Assembly (NCBI GenBank): GCA_019914945.1
Contig: CM034101.1
Span: 12,783,188-12,847,187, forward strand
Length of the DNA stretch: 64,000 nucleotides
From: Typha latifolia
Taxonomy: Eukaryota > Streptophyta > Magnoliopsida > Poales > Typhaceae
Reading direction: 5' to 3'
This document shows, in pieces, positions 32,915 through 47,100 of the stretch. The notes under the pieces were generated by a model. That model did no database searches, was not told the origin of the DNA, and saw only the letters and a program-made list of their open reading frames with translations. A program made the position numbers and the translations under genes. Within the stretch, counting starts at the first letter, position 1; every line of letters starts with the position of its first letter.

Positions 32915-32949
32915 GAAGTTTCTAGAAACTCTCTTCTAGGGTTTAGGGC
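32915..32949 (-). promoter_or_regulatory. Heat-shock element and telo-box upstream of CPN60
   Basis: Bases 32915-32927 read GAAGTTTCTAGAA, a perfect three-unit GAA-nn-TTC-nn-GAA heat-shock element about 146 bp before the ATG. Just upstream on the gene strand, near 32937-32949, is an AAACCCTA telo-box, common in promoters of housekeeping plant genes. Heat induction fits an HSP60. Whether the site is upstream of the transcription start or in the 5' leader is not known. Confidence 0.7.
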
Positions 32950-33866
32950 TTTAGAGAAGAGTTTAACAATAAATGGTAAAATTTGGGTTTGAACTAGCGA
33001 GAAGGTGCCATGCACATCGCTCTAATCTCTTGTTACTAAACTATATATTTTTAAACATATAAACATACATTCTAATATCACATTACATTCTAAAAAACTA
33101 AAAAGTATACAAGTTATCAGAGCTTTTTATTACGATTTAACAGCATTTAGCATATAAAACTCGAATTATTATTATAAAATAAAACCAATAATTAAATTAT
33201 AAAAGACCCAAATTACCCCCTTGGAGAATTTATACTAATGTGATTGTTATGTTCAGAAGATTTATAATACAACATTACTCTGGAAATGTCAACTATTTAT
33301 TTATAGATCTGGTTTCATTAGAAATGTCAAAATGCTTCAGCCCAGCTAGACTAAAATCATTAGTAACAACCCACCAAAACATCATAGATAATAATAAACA
33401 ACCATGGATATAAGTCATCTAGGCCACCAAAATCCTGTGAAAAAAAATAGCCAATCTAACCGCATCCAAATCCACAAACTTACACAAAATATTATCAACT
33501 ATCCATCTAACTACCACCAGCACCAGTCAAACTCACACCTAGAACAACAGCACAGCCACAACTACAAAACAAACCACAATGTTCCAGAAGTTTAACCAAG
33601 TACACCCCAGAATTCCTTACAATAGGAGACAATATCTCCTATTTAGTCTTTCTTCATCTCAAAGGATCACTATTTGATGGGCTGTCGCCCCTTTCTGGAG
33701 CATCTTCCTTGCCTTTGCCTATTTACCTTTGCCTATTTATTCTCCTTAAGCAGCATTTATATATATCCAGTAGGGAAAAGTACTTTTGATCTTTGAATCA
33801 AGTTATCCATGGTCGAAATCTTGTTATTGTAAACCAACAACAGGAATGCTCTCAACTTGATGAATT

Positions 33867-34110
33867 TTAATCTTCCAAAATCTCAGGAAGAACATTTAAC
33901 AATTGCCCACTATTGTTTAAAAAACGATATAAAGATTTCACCGGAAATATTCTATTAGAAGAGAACCACCAACAACGATCATCTACTGCTTCTCCATCTA
34001 TCATCCTCTCATCCAATGCTCTGCCATACTGTTCTCTACCATCCCAAACTTGAGCAATTACCACATGATCATCCTAGATCATATTAAACAGAGAAGGAAA
34101 TCTAACAACT
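33867..34110 (-). pseudogene. LINE remnant: RT-to-zf-RVT linker
   Basis: The minus strand encodes DDRCWWFSSNRIFPVKSLYR followed by FLNNSG. This is the D-x-x-x-W-x-x-x-x-x-x-F-x-V-K-S-x-Y-R-x-L pattern that precedes the zinc-binding domain in plant L1-type retrotransposons. A residual frame extends upstream to about 34110. No other part of the element is recognisable. Confidence 0.6.
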
Positions 34111-35163
34111 AGAGAGGAGCAATCCAAATATCTTTCTAGAACTTTATTTTTCTCCCATTTTGCACTCACCAGCATAAACTGGTTTTAAACATCTGCCCAG
34201 TATACACTACCCCACGCAAGAAAGGTAAAAATCTGGCTAAATTTTTAAGCCTAAACGATTCAACTTAATTAAACGATTCAACCCTTCGACATCTACCATT
34301 TCCTTACAAATTCTTCTCCCATAAACAATACCCATTCTCAATCTTTTCCATCACCCAAACTATCCTTGTAGATAAGGATATATAGCACAGAGGGATCACA
34401 TTAATTACATAATTTATTAAGGTAATTATGCCCCCTCAAGATAGCCACCTCCTTTTTCACCCATATAAAAGCAACCTGTTACTAGTTATAATTATACCTC
34501 GCTCATAAATGAACTATATTTGCACATAGACCTCCACATTTATTTTTATTTTTGGACACGTTGACAATTTAACCGTGTAAAGTATCTTTCGTTAATTATT
34601 CGTCAGAAATTTCCATTAAAGAATGTCACGCGGTCGCTTTTAGTGAATCTAAGCAACAAGCAGGCATTAAATAAAAATTAAATTGAACCCAGTTTGAGTT
34701 GAATATTGGTAGTACCAAGAGTCTATATTCTGCCCAAACCCACAGATTTACAAAACCACAAGTTGAAGAATAAACCAATACACAACTTTCAGAAATGCAT
34801 CTCGGAAATGTTACATACTCAACAATGGTGTTTACCAGGCCTTCAAACATGATATAATACCGGCAAACAAACTCTTGCTCGACCTACCAAAGAAACAGCG
34901 GAAAGTTTGATGTCCCTCTTGCACAAAACCATGAAGCCGCTTTTCACTCTTTTGTACAGTATGAAATGCTAAACACACGGGCATCTCTAACGTTTGCCCT
35001 TCTTAAAACCAGAAACTAAATATCACACAGGAAAAGCCACACCCTCCTGACTCAAGGGAACATTTTGTCTCTACTATACAAATACACAAAAAGAATGAAA
35101 TCTAAATGCTCCCAACTCATCCAAACAAATACTTACATATAATGAAAGAATAACACCACTCTG

Positions 35164-38100
35164 TCAATGGTTAGCATCAATTGGAGCACCAGATCTCGCT
35201 TGTGAAATGCGGTTTGCATAGATAGTTACTAATCGCAGCTGCGTGCTACTGAGCCCCTCCAAATATGGTAAGAATGCTTTGCCAAGCATGATGTAGATAT
35301 CCACTAGGCAAAAGACGACAGTCTGCAAGAAGAATAGAATAAAGCAACTGTGATCAGAAACATATGGAAGGACAGAGACTTGGATTTAACATTTTAATGA
35401 TATAAAAGATGGAACAAGAAAGCTAAATGAAAACTAAGAAATAAGGAGATAATTAGCAGTACAAGTCTCTTATCATGGGTAAACCGCATGAAAGCTAATA
35501 GTTTTACAAAGAGTTTTATTGACCATGTATTGCACAAAGATAGGCATGACTTGTTGAAAATATTCTAATACTTAATTACCCATGTTTGCATATTATGGCC
35601 TTGACTCTTGAGTATCTACTAGTACTACTACAATTATCGAAGTCATCAAAAACCTCTTGGGAAATATTTTGCTAAAACAGTTTCAAGGCATTAAAAGAAA
35701 AACCACTATTGCTGCATCACAAGAGAAAGGTGCATAGTTGCAAGAGAACTCTATACCTTCCGAACATCTGGGCTCTGGTTGCCAAAAGCCTCAAAAAGTG
35801 CAGGTAAAAATGTAGGCAATTGAGTCATCAGCTCCTCCTGTGAAAGTCGCCCAACAAGCTGAAAAGAACAACAGAGATCAATATCAGACACTTCAACATG
35901 AAATACAAAAGTATTATTAGATATATGATAATCTAATTCATTAGATTTTCACAACTGAAAAACAAGCACCAGGTGATACTCTACAATCTGCCCAGACAAC
36001 AGACATTTACATTGACAACATCCACAAATAATATGGAAGCTCCAAACATTTCACATGTATAAGCACAAGATCAAGATAACATTAGCTAAATAATAAACAG
36101 ATCAACTCATTATACTTCCTGATCGAACCTTATAAATTCAAGGTCAGACAAAGTTGTGTCCACAAAGCAAAGGAATATTCCAACTATCATGTAAAAGAAT
36201 AACCCACGCACTGGAAAAGATGAGGCTCCCGCCTAGAGAAGAAATGTACACAAGTAGATGAGGTTCCTGCCTAGAGAAGAAATGTACACAAGCTTACCCT
36301 CATTTTTGAGGTTGCTTCCAAGATTTAAACCCGTGACCTTTTAGATGTAAGGGGCAAGCCTTACTGTCACAAGCAGTAGAAGTTACATTCAATATCCATT
36401 GTGTCCTATGAGAAGTCACTTGAATTCTGCAATTTCTCAGATGATAATATCCGTGTAAAATTGTAAACTGATCCGCAGCTTCTAAAAGTAAAGTGATTCT
36501 CAAGTCCCATCAGGAAATGATATCATAGTTACAGAACGATAATAGGGTTTTAATGTTATAATTTGAAATCATGTCATGAGGGGGGAGAAGCTTTCATTAA
36601 TGTAAAACTTAGGATTTTTATTCTTCTAGTAATTTTAGCATAATCTCCCTGTCTCCATTCAAAAACTCATTTGAATAGTAACCTCACCATAGTTCCATCA
36701 TTATTTATGGAGAAGCCAGAACAAACTTCTGTTAAAAACCAATAGCCATTTTCTCTTCCTACGAAAGAATTGTAAACGAATACAAGAAAACATTATTCGT
36801 TTAACTGATAGAACTAGAAAATCACAATTTAAACCTGCAAAAGAAACCCTTTGTTGATCAAGTAGACTCTCTTTCATTTATCAGCAACATAATTGCATTC
36901 AGCACTTATATGTTCATATGAAGTGGAATTGTGATTGAGAACACTCATTATGCACCATATCTAAATCATGTAGGGCTGAGAAGTGGGACAAGGTTAAAAT
37001 GAGAATTAATTCCCATTATCTTGCAAACTAGAGCACTCTAGCATGTCTCTCAGTAAGCAGCACAATTTTCCCAATTGCAACAAACCGTAGTAGCAATGGT
37101 CCTCATCAATAGAATAACAGGCCAACACAGCAATAGAGGACTTGTTTTCGACATAACAACATACTAATCCTACTTTCTCAGACAGGACAAAATTACTAAG
37201 AAAATTTCTAACAATGAAAACAAAATCATCTTCGGTTCAGTATTCCTTAATATTCTTAAGCATATATAGAGAATATTTAGTTTCTAAATGTTGAAGTTTC
37301 AATCATCTATCAACTCAGGATTATCCTTTTCAACTACTCCTACATATCACTAACAAACATTAGGTCTCATGAAGATATGTTCCGTACTACTATTAGCAAG
37401 TTGGAATATCTCCTGATATGATGCGCAGATTTTCAAAACAAAAAGGATCTTTCTGTTTACTTTTCCTGCATTCCATGGAAAACAATCTATGGATTCTGGT
37501 TGTCCTAGATTTTCAACACAAAAATATCATTTCCTGAAACATATGGAGAGCAAAAGATAAGGTAGTGCATAAGTTAGCTCATAATAGGCTAATTGTAGCT
37601 CTCAGCAGTAATTATGGGCAGCATCTGATTTTTGTGCCTGCTATATTGTACAATTTGCTTTCAATAAAAAATAGCACCCTTAGGAAATGATATTTCCAAC
37701 AACTGAGATTTGTACAGGCAAGACATTGCTGCCGAAGACCACAGATGGACTGATGGAGTAGTTATTTCTGATAACTACAGTGAACAAATAATAGACTTTA
37801 ACAAGTCAGTAAGTCACAAAGTCAGAATTATCTGGCTTAGGAGTCAGTTCATGAGTGTTACACACTTCTCATCAGGAAATAATACCAAGAGAAGCAAATC
37901 ATCAGCCAAGCATAATTGCCAATGCAAATAGCGACATAGCAACTACTCTATGAGATACAGGCCAATTGCCCGCTTAAGTAGATAATTGGCAACCATGCGC
38001 AATCATTTCACTGGAAGAATGTTGAAGTACCCTTCATAGGGAATGTGTAAAAGGAAAAGCAGAAGGAATTTCATAATTGTGAGTTGGCTGCTACAGTACA

Positions 38101-41100
38101 ATATTTTGGAATACCATCAAACATATTAATGAATTATGAATAATTAAGTTCCAAGAATGAAATACCTTAGTCAAACAGTTGATACAGACAACAAGTGTCT
38201 TTTCATCATCGCTGACCAGCAAAGGTACAACAACCTGATGGCATTTGCAACCAAGACGAATAGACAACAAAAGGAAAATATTAAGCACAGGAAATTTGAT
38301 TTTTTTTTCTAATGCAAAGGAAAAACCATTTAAATTTTGATACGTACTGCAAGACATCTAAAGGGATCATACTGAGCCAACACAATACTTAAACATTGGT
38401 GCGCCTCATTTGAAACCTGGAATACAATGAAGGAAATAAGATACAGAAGACATTATAGCTAGGTAGCTCTCAAAGGGGAACATATGTTTGATACCTTTGG
38501 GACCACATCCCTGGTCACATGGAGCAATTTTTCAATAACAATCTCAATTGATTCTTCCATAGCATCTTTCTGGAATGAACCAACATATTAGTAGGAAAAT
38601 ATGATGTATTAAGCAATGATCTAGCTAGTTTTTACATGTCAATGGATTTCATATCGACCTGATTGATGAGCATTTCAACTATTAAAGAAAGAGCAAGCTC
38701 CCTCGTGGACGAATCAGAATCATCCAATACCTCAAGGACAGCTGTCAAAATTTGATTGAAGTACTGACACACATAAATCCACGATTAGAATGTACATAAA
38801 ACTTATCTTTTCATCTTCTAACATAGCAAAAGAATAAACAAACATATAAATACAGAAGACAGGAACATAGAGAATCCATACATTAAAATTTCGGGATATC
38901 TATCAAAAACACCATCTTTTACTTTTATTATCGTTTGCACCGTACCATATAGATATTTATAATTCGACCCCTACATTTTACCTAAAATTCCTCAAAAATA
39001 TGCCCTTAGCTTTGTTAACTGTCAATTACTATATAGATGAGTTAAGATAACCATATGTGCAAAATAACTACCATACCCTTAAATAAGTTTTTTTAGGTTA
39101 AGGTAAAATTAACTAGAGGACTATCATTAAAATCAAATTAGGGGTATTTTATATATTTTAATTATTTATTTTTAAAAATAACAAAATATTCTCTATTCCA
39201 TTGACTACTGCAAGAATAAAGTTAATCTAGGTGTTTTTGAAGAATTTTAGGCAAAATGCAAGGGTCGAATGATAAATATCCATATGAAAGGATATAAACT
39301 ATAATAAAAGCAAAATATAGGTATTTTTGATAGATTTCCCTAAAACTTAAAAGAACACTTTTATTGATGATCAAGGTTCATCATATATCTGCTAATACAA
39401 ATGCAAAATACATTCTTGATCTACATGCACATTTATAGATGCCTAAACAAATTTATGTAGATGGATGCATGCAAATACTACACCCTTGAGTGTTATCTTT
39501 TGCAGGAATTTTCCACAAAGATATGGCCAGATAATTTGTTCATGTCAATATCTTTTTTAGTTGGAAACTGTGAATAATCATAGGTCTCTGCAACAAGCAA
39601 CTAGATATATCTTATATCAAATTGCAAGGATTTACTTGCTATTGGCACGTGTCGTGTCTTATACCAAGTTGCAAGGATTTACTTGTTGGCACATGTCATA
39701 TCTTATATCAAGTTGAAACGATTTACTTGATGTTGGCATGGGGCATGCCAGTTGGCAATCAAAATGGCACATGCCATGCTGACACACTGTGCCAACACCA
39801 AGAAAATCTTTAAAAGAGGAAAACAAAGAGGAGAGAGAGGGGGGAGGGAGACAGGACACTTAATTGGGTTTTGAGTTATCGTCATTGTAAATATATAACT
39901 CTCTCCTAGCCATCTCATCTCCACTGCCAGGATGCCCCTAGGTGATTGGGAGGAAGAAGGATTGGGGATTTAAGTTGGATCCTCTTGTTGGATCCAACTT
40001 ATTAAATGGTTTGGAACTATTTAATAACCTATTAACGAGTCGAGGTTCAAAAGAGGATCTAGTTGAGTGGATCGTCTTATGCCTCACATACGATTGAGCA
40101 CGTCAAGCTGCCCTTCACCGTGACAATCTATGTCCTCCACACTAAGAAATCCACCTCTTCTGCCCCTCGACCGCTGCAATAGCATCCTCCACCTCTCCTC
40201 CGCATCAAAACAACCTCTGAAGTGCCGACACTGTGTCGAAATGGTATGTGTTGCCCCGCGTGTCCCGTGCGGGTTGGCACGACAATCCTTGCCAAGTTGT
40301 CCTAGTTGTCATTCATGTGCTATATATGGACAAGTACAATCTTAATAAGATTCTGTAGATTCTCTCATAAAAGGCAGGAATTCTTATTTAAATCATCATT
40401 GGAACCATATATACACCAAAATCATGTCTGATCCAGTATTTGCCTCCAAGGCACTTAGATCTCCATTATAGTGCAACATTTACAAATATTGTTCGATGGC
40501 CTATTAACAAATCTAACCAGTCAAGTCATTCAAAGTGAACCAACTTATCAAGTTTGGAACTCACAATGCATGTTTGCATAGCTACTGTGTAAGATTTCAC
40601 CTCAAAACCCTACATAATCGATAAATCTGACTTGAATCAGTTAACATATGTTTTTTAATGTCAGATCAGTAAATATCCAATCAAGTAGTAATCAAACCAA
40701 CATGAAGAAAGCAATTCACAGCAAGACGTGTCCTTTAGTCCAAAATATATTTTGGTTCACCATGATCCCTAATAATGAACGTGAGACTTGGATTCAATTT
40801 CAAGGCACTTAATTGTTGAAAGGTTGAAATTCTACACCATGATACTTCATGAATTTCTTTTTAACAAGAGACAAATCTAAGACTCGGCTTCTGTTTCAAA
40901 GCCACTTAATTGTTTGAAAAGGTTGAATTTGCATCCCATAATACTTCCAGATTTTCTTTTTAGACAAAAGATTGGTTTCACCAGCAATTGGTTAAAAAAT
41001 TAGGTCAAAGTATTAAAAGAAATTCATAGAAATATGACGACATCAATAATTAAATAAGCTCACGAAATTTAGAATAACAAGCTAGTTCAGGTAAAGCAAT

Positions 41101-44100
41101 TAGATGGTACAGACTATAGGTGCACACCTTGGTCCAAATGGATCTATCGTTAACTGTAGAAGCTTTAGCCAACTGCTGTAATGCCTCATGCTTGTCTAAA
41201 CTTGAACTATCATCATTGCCGTTACATATCTGCACAACAGTACCCCAAAATGTCCAATTTACTATTTGCAAGCAACAAAAAGGACTTAAATAACACATTC
41301 TTAAAGGCCTTATTTGTTTTGAATTTAGGGACCCCCTTGAACTGATTCAGGAACCCCTAATCTGATTTAATAACCAAACATCTTTTTATCTTTTTTATAT
41401 CTAACCAAGTTTACTCTCTAAAAAATTAAGACTAAAAAACGAGACTAACTAATCGAGTTCAGAGCTTAACCTCAAATCAAACAAGACCAAAGTAATTAAC
41501 AAAAAAGAAGGCAAGATTTGAAAATACCAGATGAAGAAGTTGGGGTATGCTAGGTCCATTCTCAATATGGGGACTGTTCTTGACAGAATTAGGTTTCTCA
41601 TTTGTGGGATCTGAATTTTGAATGCTTTCACTAACATGAGTCAACCCAACAGCCTTATGCCCGTCAGAAATGACCAGTTTGCTGATATCTAAACGTGGAG
41701 TAGAGATAGAACTCTCCCGTTCCACACTGCCATCTGCCTTTTCAAGGTTATTTGCCCAAGAACCAATATTTTCCACCACAGGATTTGCTTGAATCTTTGA
41801 TTCCCTGCTTTTAGCAACAAGAATATCTGTTTCACTGCGAGTTTCCAAGTTTTGGTTAATATGCTCCTGCGCCACATCAGAGATTGCTTGACCAGCAGAA
41901 GCATCAAGCATGATAGATTCTTGCATGGAACTCCACTTCCTCCCACTTTCGCCATCAAGGGAACCTGCTGAATACTGACCAAAATGGTGCCCTTTCTTTG
42001 ATAAGCCAATGTAACCTTCCTCAGAAGAAGTTCCAACATCTGTCTGGTCATAAAAGGATTTGAGACGTTGGCGTTCCTTCTTACTCTGCAAGAAGTTCAC
42101 TAGATCAACCTCAATACGAGGAGTATATTGCTTGAGTGCCCGTCTCAATAAATTCTGCTCTTCGACCGACAAACTAAGAATAAAATTCAGGACTGCTGTT
42201 GAATCAAAATGAGAATAGACTGATATGATGCCGGCAATTGAAGCATCTTTCAGCTTTGAGTTCTTACCATTTACTAAAGGTGCCAACTTAGAAAGCCATA
42301 GCTTAAGAAAACCACTATTACTATAACCATCAGAAATTATTGCATGCTTGTTGAAGGATTTATTTGCAAACTCAATAACAGCTAATTTTGCCTTTGGAGA
42401 CCTCTGTTCATCTAGCGAACGCAGAAGAGCAGGTAGCAAAGTATCAATACTGTATGTCTTACCAACAATATCCAACGTTGTTACACAAGGTTGTCTGACC
42501 AATTCCTTTGGATCAATTAGCCTTGAAAAGACATGAGGTAAGATTCTTTCAATATAGCTCTCAAATGGCTTCTTACAGGCTGGAATAATCTCTGCAAGTG
42601 TGGAAAGAGCAGCCTGAGCAACTTTATGGTGAGGATCATCCAAGTGACGGAAAAACAACTTCATGACCTTCTCAAGGTTCTGAGTGATTTCTTGCACACC
42701 TTTTGGGCCCTGTTGCAATAAAGTCCGAAGACAGTTAAAAGCTGAAACCCTGGCTACCCAGTCTGAACTAGGACTTAGACCCTCAGAAAGTGCATCATTT
42801 AAAGATGCTGGAGTATCAACATAGCTAGACATTTCACTCCCCAAGATTTGGCTATCATCAAAACTATTTCTACCACTTGCAGAAGCCCTTGTTGTCACTT
42901 GCTTTCTGAGAAGAGGTCTCTGAAAATTTGGAACATAGTTATTATGTGCATCTCTGTAGCCAGTATCCTTGTATGACATCTCCAAGAAATGTTTATCAAT
43001 CTGCATGTTGGGAAACCGCCTAGTTGATCTGATATCAGTATTCTCTTCAGTGCTACTTTCCTCTTGGAACCTTTCAGAAGATCTTCTCATATAAGGAATT
43101 GACAAAGCTGATAGAGATTCAGATGACAGATGACTCAAATAAGATGATCTTGAATGATCTTTTGAAGCCTGGAGCTGAGAAGTCGTGACATCTAACATAC
43201 CACCATTTCTAATACTACCTCTTGAAATGTTAGCCATAGTTGAATCCACTGATGCTGAACTTTGTAAAGATAGATGATTTGAGGCAGGAGCAGCAAGAGG
43301 AAAAGGTGGATCCCGAGAAGATGGAGGATCAACTCCTGTACTAGGAGGAAAAGGAAATAAGCAACTCTCATCTGGAAACATTAGCCGTCATGAAATATGA
43401 TCCATAACCACATTAAAAGAAACAGTTCTTCACAAAGTAGAGAGAAGACTACCTAGAACCTACATGACAATTATTGTTGATTACTTGATTTCTAACTAAC
43501 AATTTCAACAAAGAATCTTAACAATACCTAGATCCAAGCTTGTTGAGCGTGCAATTGAAAAATTCTGTTTGTCCAATGTGCTTACACCTTTCAATAAACT
43601 TTCAATGGCCGAAACCTTCTGTTTGCTAGAACTAAGCACACTCTCCAAGCTTCGTTCTGAACTTTTACCACGTGTCTTAGACTGTGATAAGAGAAGACTG
43701 CTTGAAGAAAGAGATGCTTCCGTAGCAACAGTTGCACTCTTATCCATTGCAACAATAGCCGAAGTACCATATCCAGGAACATTTGTAGCAGAAGCATGTG
43801 ATGGAGCACGTGAAAGCTGCATGCCTTTATCACGTAGCGATGGAGAAGCATATCTTTTGTGCATTCCCCCATCTTCATCATTTATTATCTGCAAATGCTT
43901 ATACCTTAGTATGAAAGCTATAATGTTAACAAAAGATACATAAAAAAGATAAAAGAATATGCAGCATACCCTCTGTATAACAGGATCAAACGACAAAAAC
44001 AGACGGCGTGAGCGTTCTGGCCAAGTTTTTGTAAACATCCTGTAGCATGTTCTTGCAATTGCACGCACCTATGGATATTTAAATAAGACACAAATGCCAT

Positions 44101-47100
44101 GTTAAATCAAAATAACTCCTTTTTCTTTAAAAGTAAACATTCAACTGCAGAAAAACTTCATTGATGATGAAATGATTAAAACAAAACATTCAGCTTATAA
44201 TGAGTTAGGATCTATAAAATGTAAATTTTGAGCAATTTATTGTTTTCTTTAGGATGTATATTTTGTGATCATTAAACTGTTATTTAGAATCTGTTATTCA
44301 AGGTTGGTCGTAAAAAAAGGTGTGCAAGGATGAAATAATTTTTTAGTGATGTATTTTGAAGTCTAATTATTCCTTGAGGAAAACTGAGTTCTGTTTTTTT
44401 TTCCTCTTTTCTGTCTAGTGAAACACAGCCTTGCTGCCCTTTTGTCGACAAAGAAAGAAATACTTTTAGCAATTTACAGTAAAACACTAACATTATACTT
44501 AATATTCTGAATTTCATATACAAGAAAAAAAATGCAATTTCCATGCCTTTTTGTTAGGTTGACAATGAGTTCAACATGTTTTTTATCAGAATAACAGGAT
44601 AGTGTAACAATGTAATATCCTACCTCACTCATTGCATCTGCCACACAGCACCTTATAAAATCTTCATAGAGATCAGCAGAACGTTGTATTTCGGGGGCAT
44701 CTGCCCAGTACTCTAAAATTAAAAGCGCATATTCACAACACCTGATATAACAGACATGTAAGCTTGAGCAACTCCAGAAGGCAGTTCAACATCAATAAAA
44801 TAGGAAATACACATACCTAGCACGAAGAATTGCACTTCGGTCATTTTTTGCAGCATCAGCTATCCGAGGAAGAACACGTGCAACCTTGCAGTTCCGCAAC
44901 ATCTAGATAAAGCCACAAATTACTAAAAGAAATAAAGGCAGGAAACCTCATAATAGTAAAGAATAATAATTGCAGAACAGGTGGCAGTGGTTCTTACAGT
45001 TTTTATGCAATTGTCTGCAGATTCAGCAATCACAAGGACAGTTATCACAACAAGCTTAAATAGTATCTGAGGAATACAAGCAAGTTAGCAATGTTCCCAA
45101 CACCCAAATCCATAATTTGAAGGTTTGGCTGAAAATTACCGGAATAAATATTTCTGCACAAGCCTCAAAGTCTCCAAGAAGTTCTTTTGATAACATGTTT
45201 AGAAGATGACAAGCCTACAGAAAGCTACTATATTCAGAGAACACAACAATTGATAATGCACTCTTATGAATGCATTTCAGTTCTATGAAGGAGCCAAAAA
45301 AAAAACACTATCTAAAGAGCAAGAAAAAAGCAATATAAAAATATAAATGGACAAAACGGTAAAAAGAGGAACCACTATGAAATTTTCAATAGAGGCACAT
45401 ATTTGCATATGAAGTTCCATGTTTTTCATGATGTACTAACTGCCAAAGACATGTCCCCTCGTAACTTCTTGTATCAAATTTTGCAACATAGTCATCTTCG
45501 TGAAGTCATCTAGGACCACATAAATTCATCGTTGAACTTTGATCGGAAGAATAAAAAGGGGCCACAAAAGAAACAATAGATGATGTTTTAATTGTAATTA
45601 AAAAAAGTTGAGAAACTATACTAAAATCTAGAAGAGTCTAAACTCTAAAGGTGTATCACTTAGATGCAGATATAGCGAATGAACAAAATATGCTTCTAGA
45701 AAATGAGGTAAAAAAGAAAAAGAAAATAAGAATCTCATGAAAATGTGAACTTCCTCTATAAAAAATATGCTAGTCAACCAATAGACAACATTTATTTTCA
45801 ACCTTTATGACAAAAATGGTCTCGTTAACCAGATGGCTTTTTCGCACAAGCTAGTCATAACATTGCGTTCTTATTTCAGTTTCTTGCTGCTCATCATTTT
45901 TAGTATGGGTTAAACCTCGGAAGTTCAAAAAAGAAAAGGGAGAACCAAAAAACAAAAAAGATAATTTCGGAATAAATTCCTAAAAACACTAGTAAAGCTT
46001 TCATATAATACAAGGTACCATAAATTCTACCTAAAGCCCACTTGTAAGATGAGATAAAGTTTAAAAGAGATACAGGACTTCAAAACTGAAAATGAATAAC
46101 CATAAGTACATATTTAGATACCTCATATGAATATCATGCTGCATGAAAGTCAAACCGAGGCATCTATCTCCAGATTGAAAGGAAAACAAAAAATTTACAG
46201 TTGTGCCTAGTCTACCTATTTTGGATCTACATATATAAGGAATAGGATTTAAAGAACTCTCAACTTCTCAATTCAGATATAAAATTAATGATATCATGCA
46301 TTAAGGTCCCATTTATGAACAAATACATAATATTAAGAGAGACAATGATGGCTTCTTACTTGGTTCTGGTTATAGTGTACAAAATAAAGAATATGATTCA
46401 AACTTTTGAGGTGCAATTGACTTTTTGGCAAGTTCAAATTTTGTGCTGGGAATATACCTGACTATTTCATAGCCTATGCCATGCTAAAAAAAAAAGCAGT
46501 GGCACTTCCTATTTAGCATTTTATTGTGTCAAAGCCCGACCAAAAAAATTCTATGTCCAAATTATCATTCTAACCCTCCCCCGAAGAAAAATTAAAAATA
46601 AAATGTATTAAGAAGAGATTAGGAAAAAGTTGCATGTAAATCATATAAAGGAAAACCCTATAAGTTGGAAGCATTACCTGTTTTACAATGCTGGATCGTC
46701 GATCAGATAGTTGAGTGGATAGAGGAGGAACAAGCTGCTTTAAGAGCATGGGAAATGATGGATAATCAGTAGCACCTGATAGAAAACATCAGCTTTTCAA
46801 TAAAAGATAACATAAGCAACACAAAATCTGAAAAAAAAAATCAATTTACACAATATAGGTGCACTACTTGCTCAAGGAAATTTCATAACAAATATCAAAA
46901 AAGATAACTGAGAAAGCACCAGACCCAGCTGATGCAATAAAATTATAATGGGAGATAATCACGATAATTAGAATCTGTTCCATGATGAGAGAGAAGTAGG
47001 AATTGTGAATCCATGTCAAGCTTTACATGGTTCATGTTTCTAATAGCACGTAAGCCACTGTAGCGGCACATGTAAAATTTTGCCTTCCGCTTCCAGTAAT

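Larger units (their letters stand above)
32770..35163. other. Intergenic between CPN60 and CLASP
   Basis: From left to right: CPN60 5' leader and promoter to about 33050, AT-rich DNA, a LINE remnant (33867-34110), then AT-rich DNA and the probable CLASP 3' UTR next to 35164. A short TATA-like word on the minus strand near 33042-33048 could serve CPN60. Confidence 0.6.
35859..38165 (-). other. CLASP intron 20
   Basis: 2.3-kb intron holding a SINE near 36188-36390. The rest is AT-rich without other recognisable content. Confidence 0.8.
38764..41127 (-). other. CLASP intron 15, element-rich
   Basis: 2.4-kb intron with a long-inverted-repeat MITE (38893-39340) and a short tandem array (39611-39747). 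It also has a GC-richer stretch to about 40330 with words such as GGCATGCCA and GTTGGCACGAC, probably another inserted element whose ends I cannot place. Confidence 0.7.

Noticed and set aside
41306..41488. 8-bp target duplication for the hAT-like element
   Set aside because: The flanks (TTCTTAAA and AAAGTAAT) do not match, so the hAT call rests on the inverted ends only.
43569..43943. 124-codon plus-strand open frame
   Set aside because: It is antisense to CLASP exon 13 and has no support of its own.
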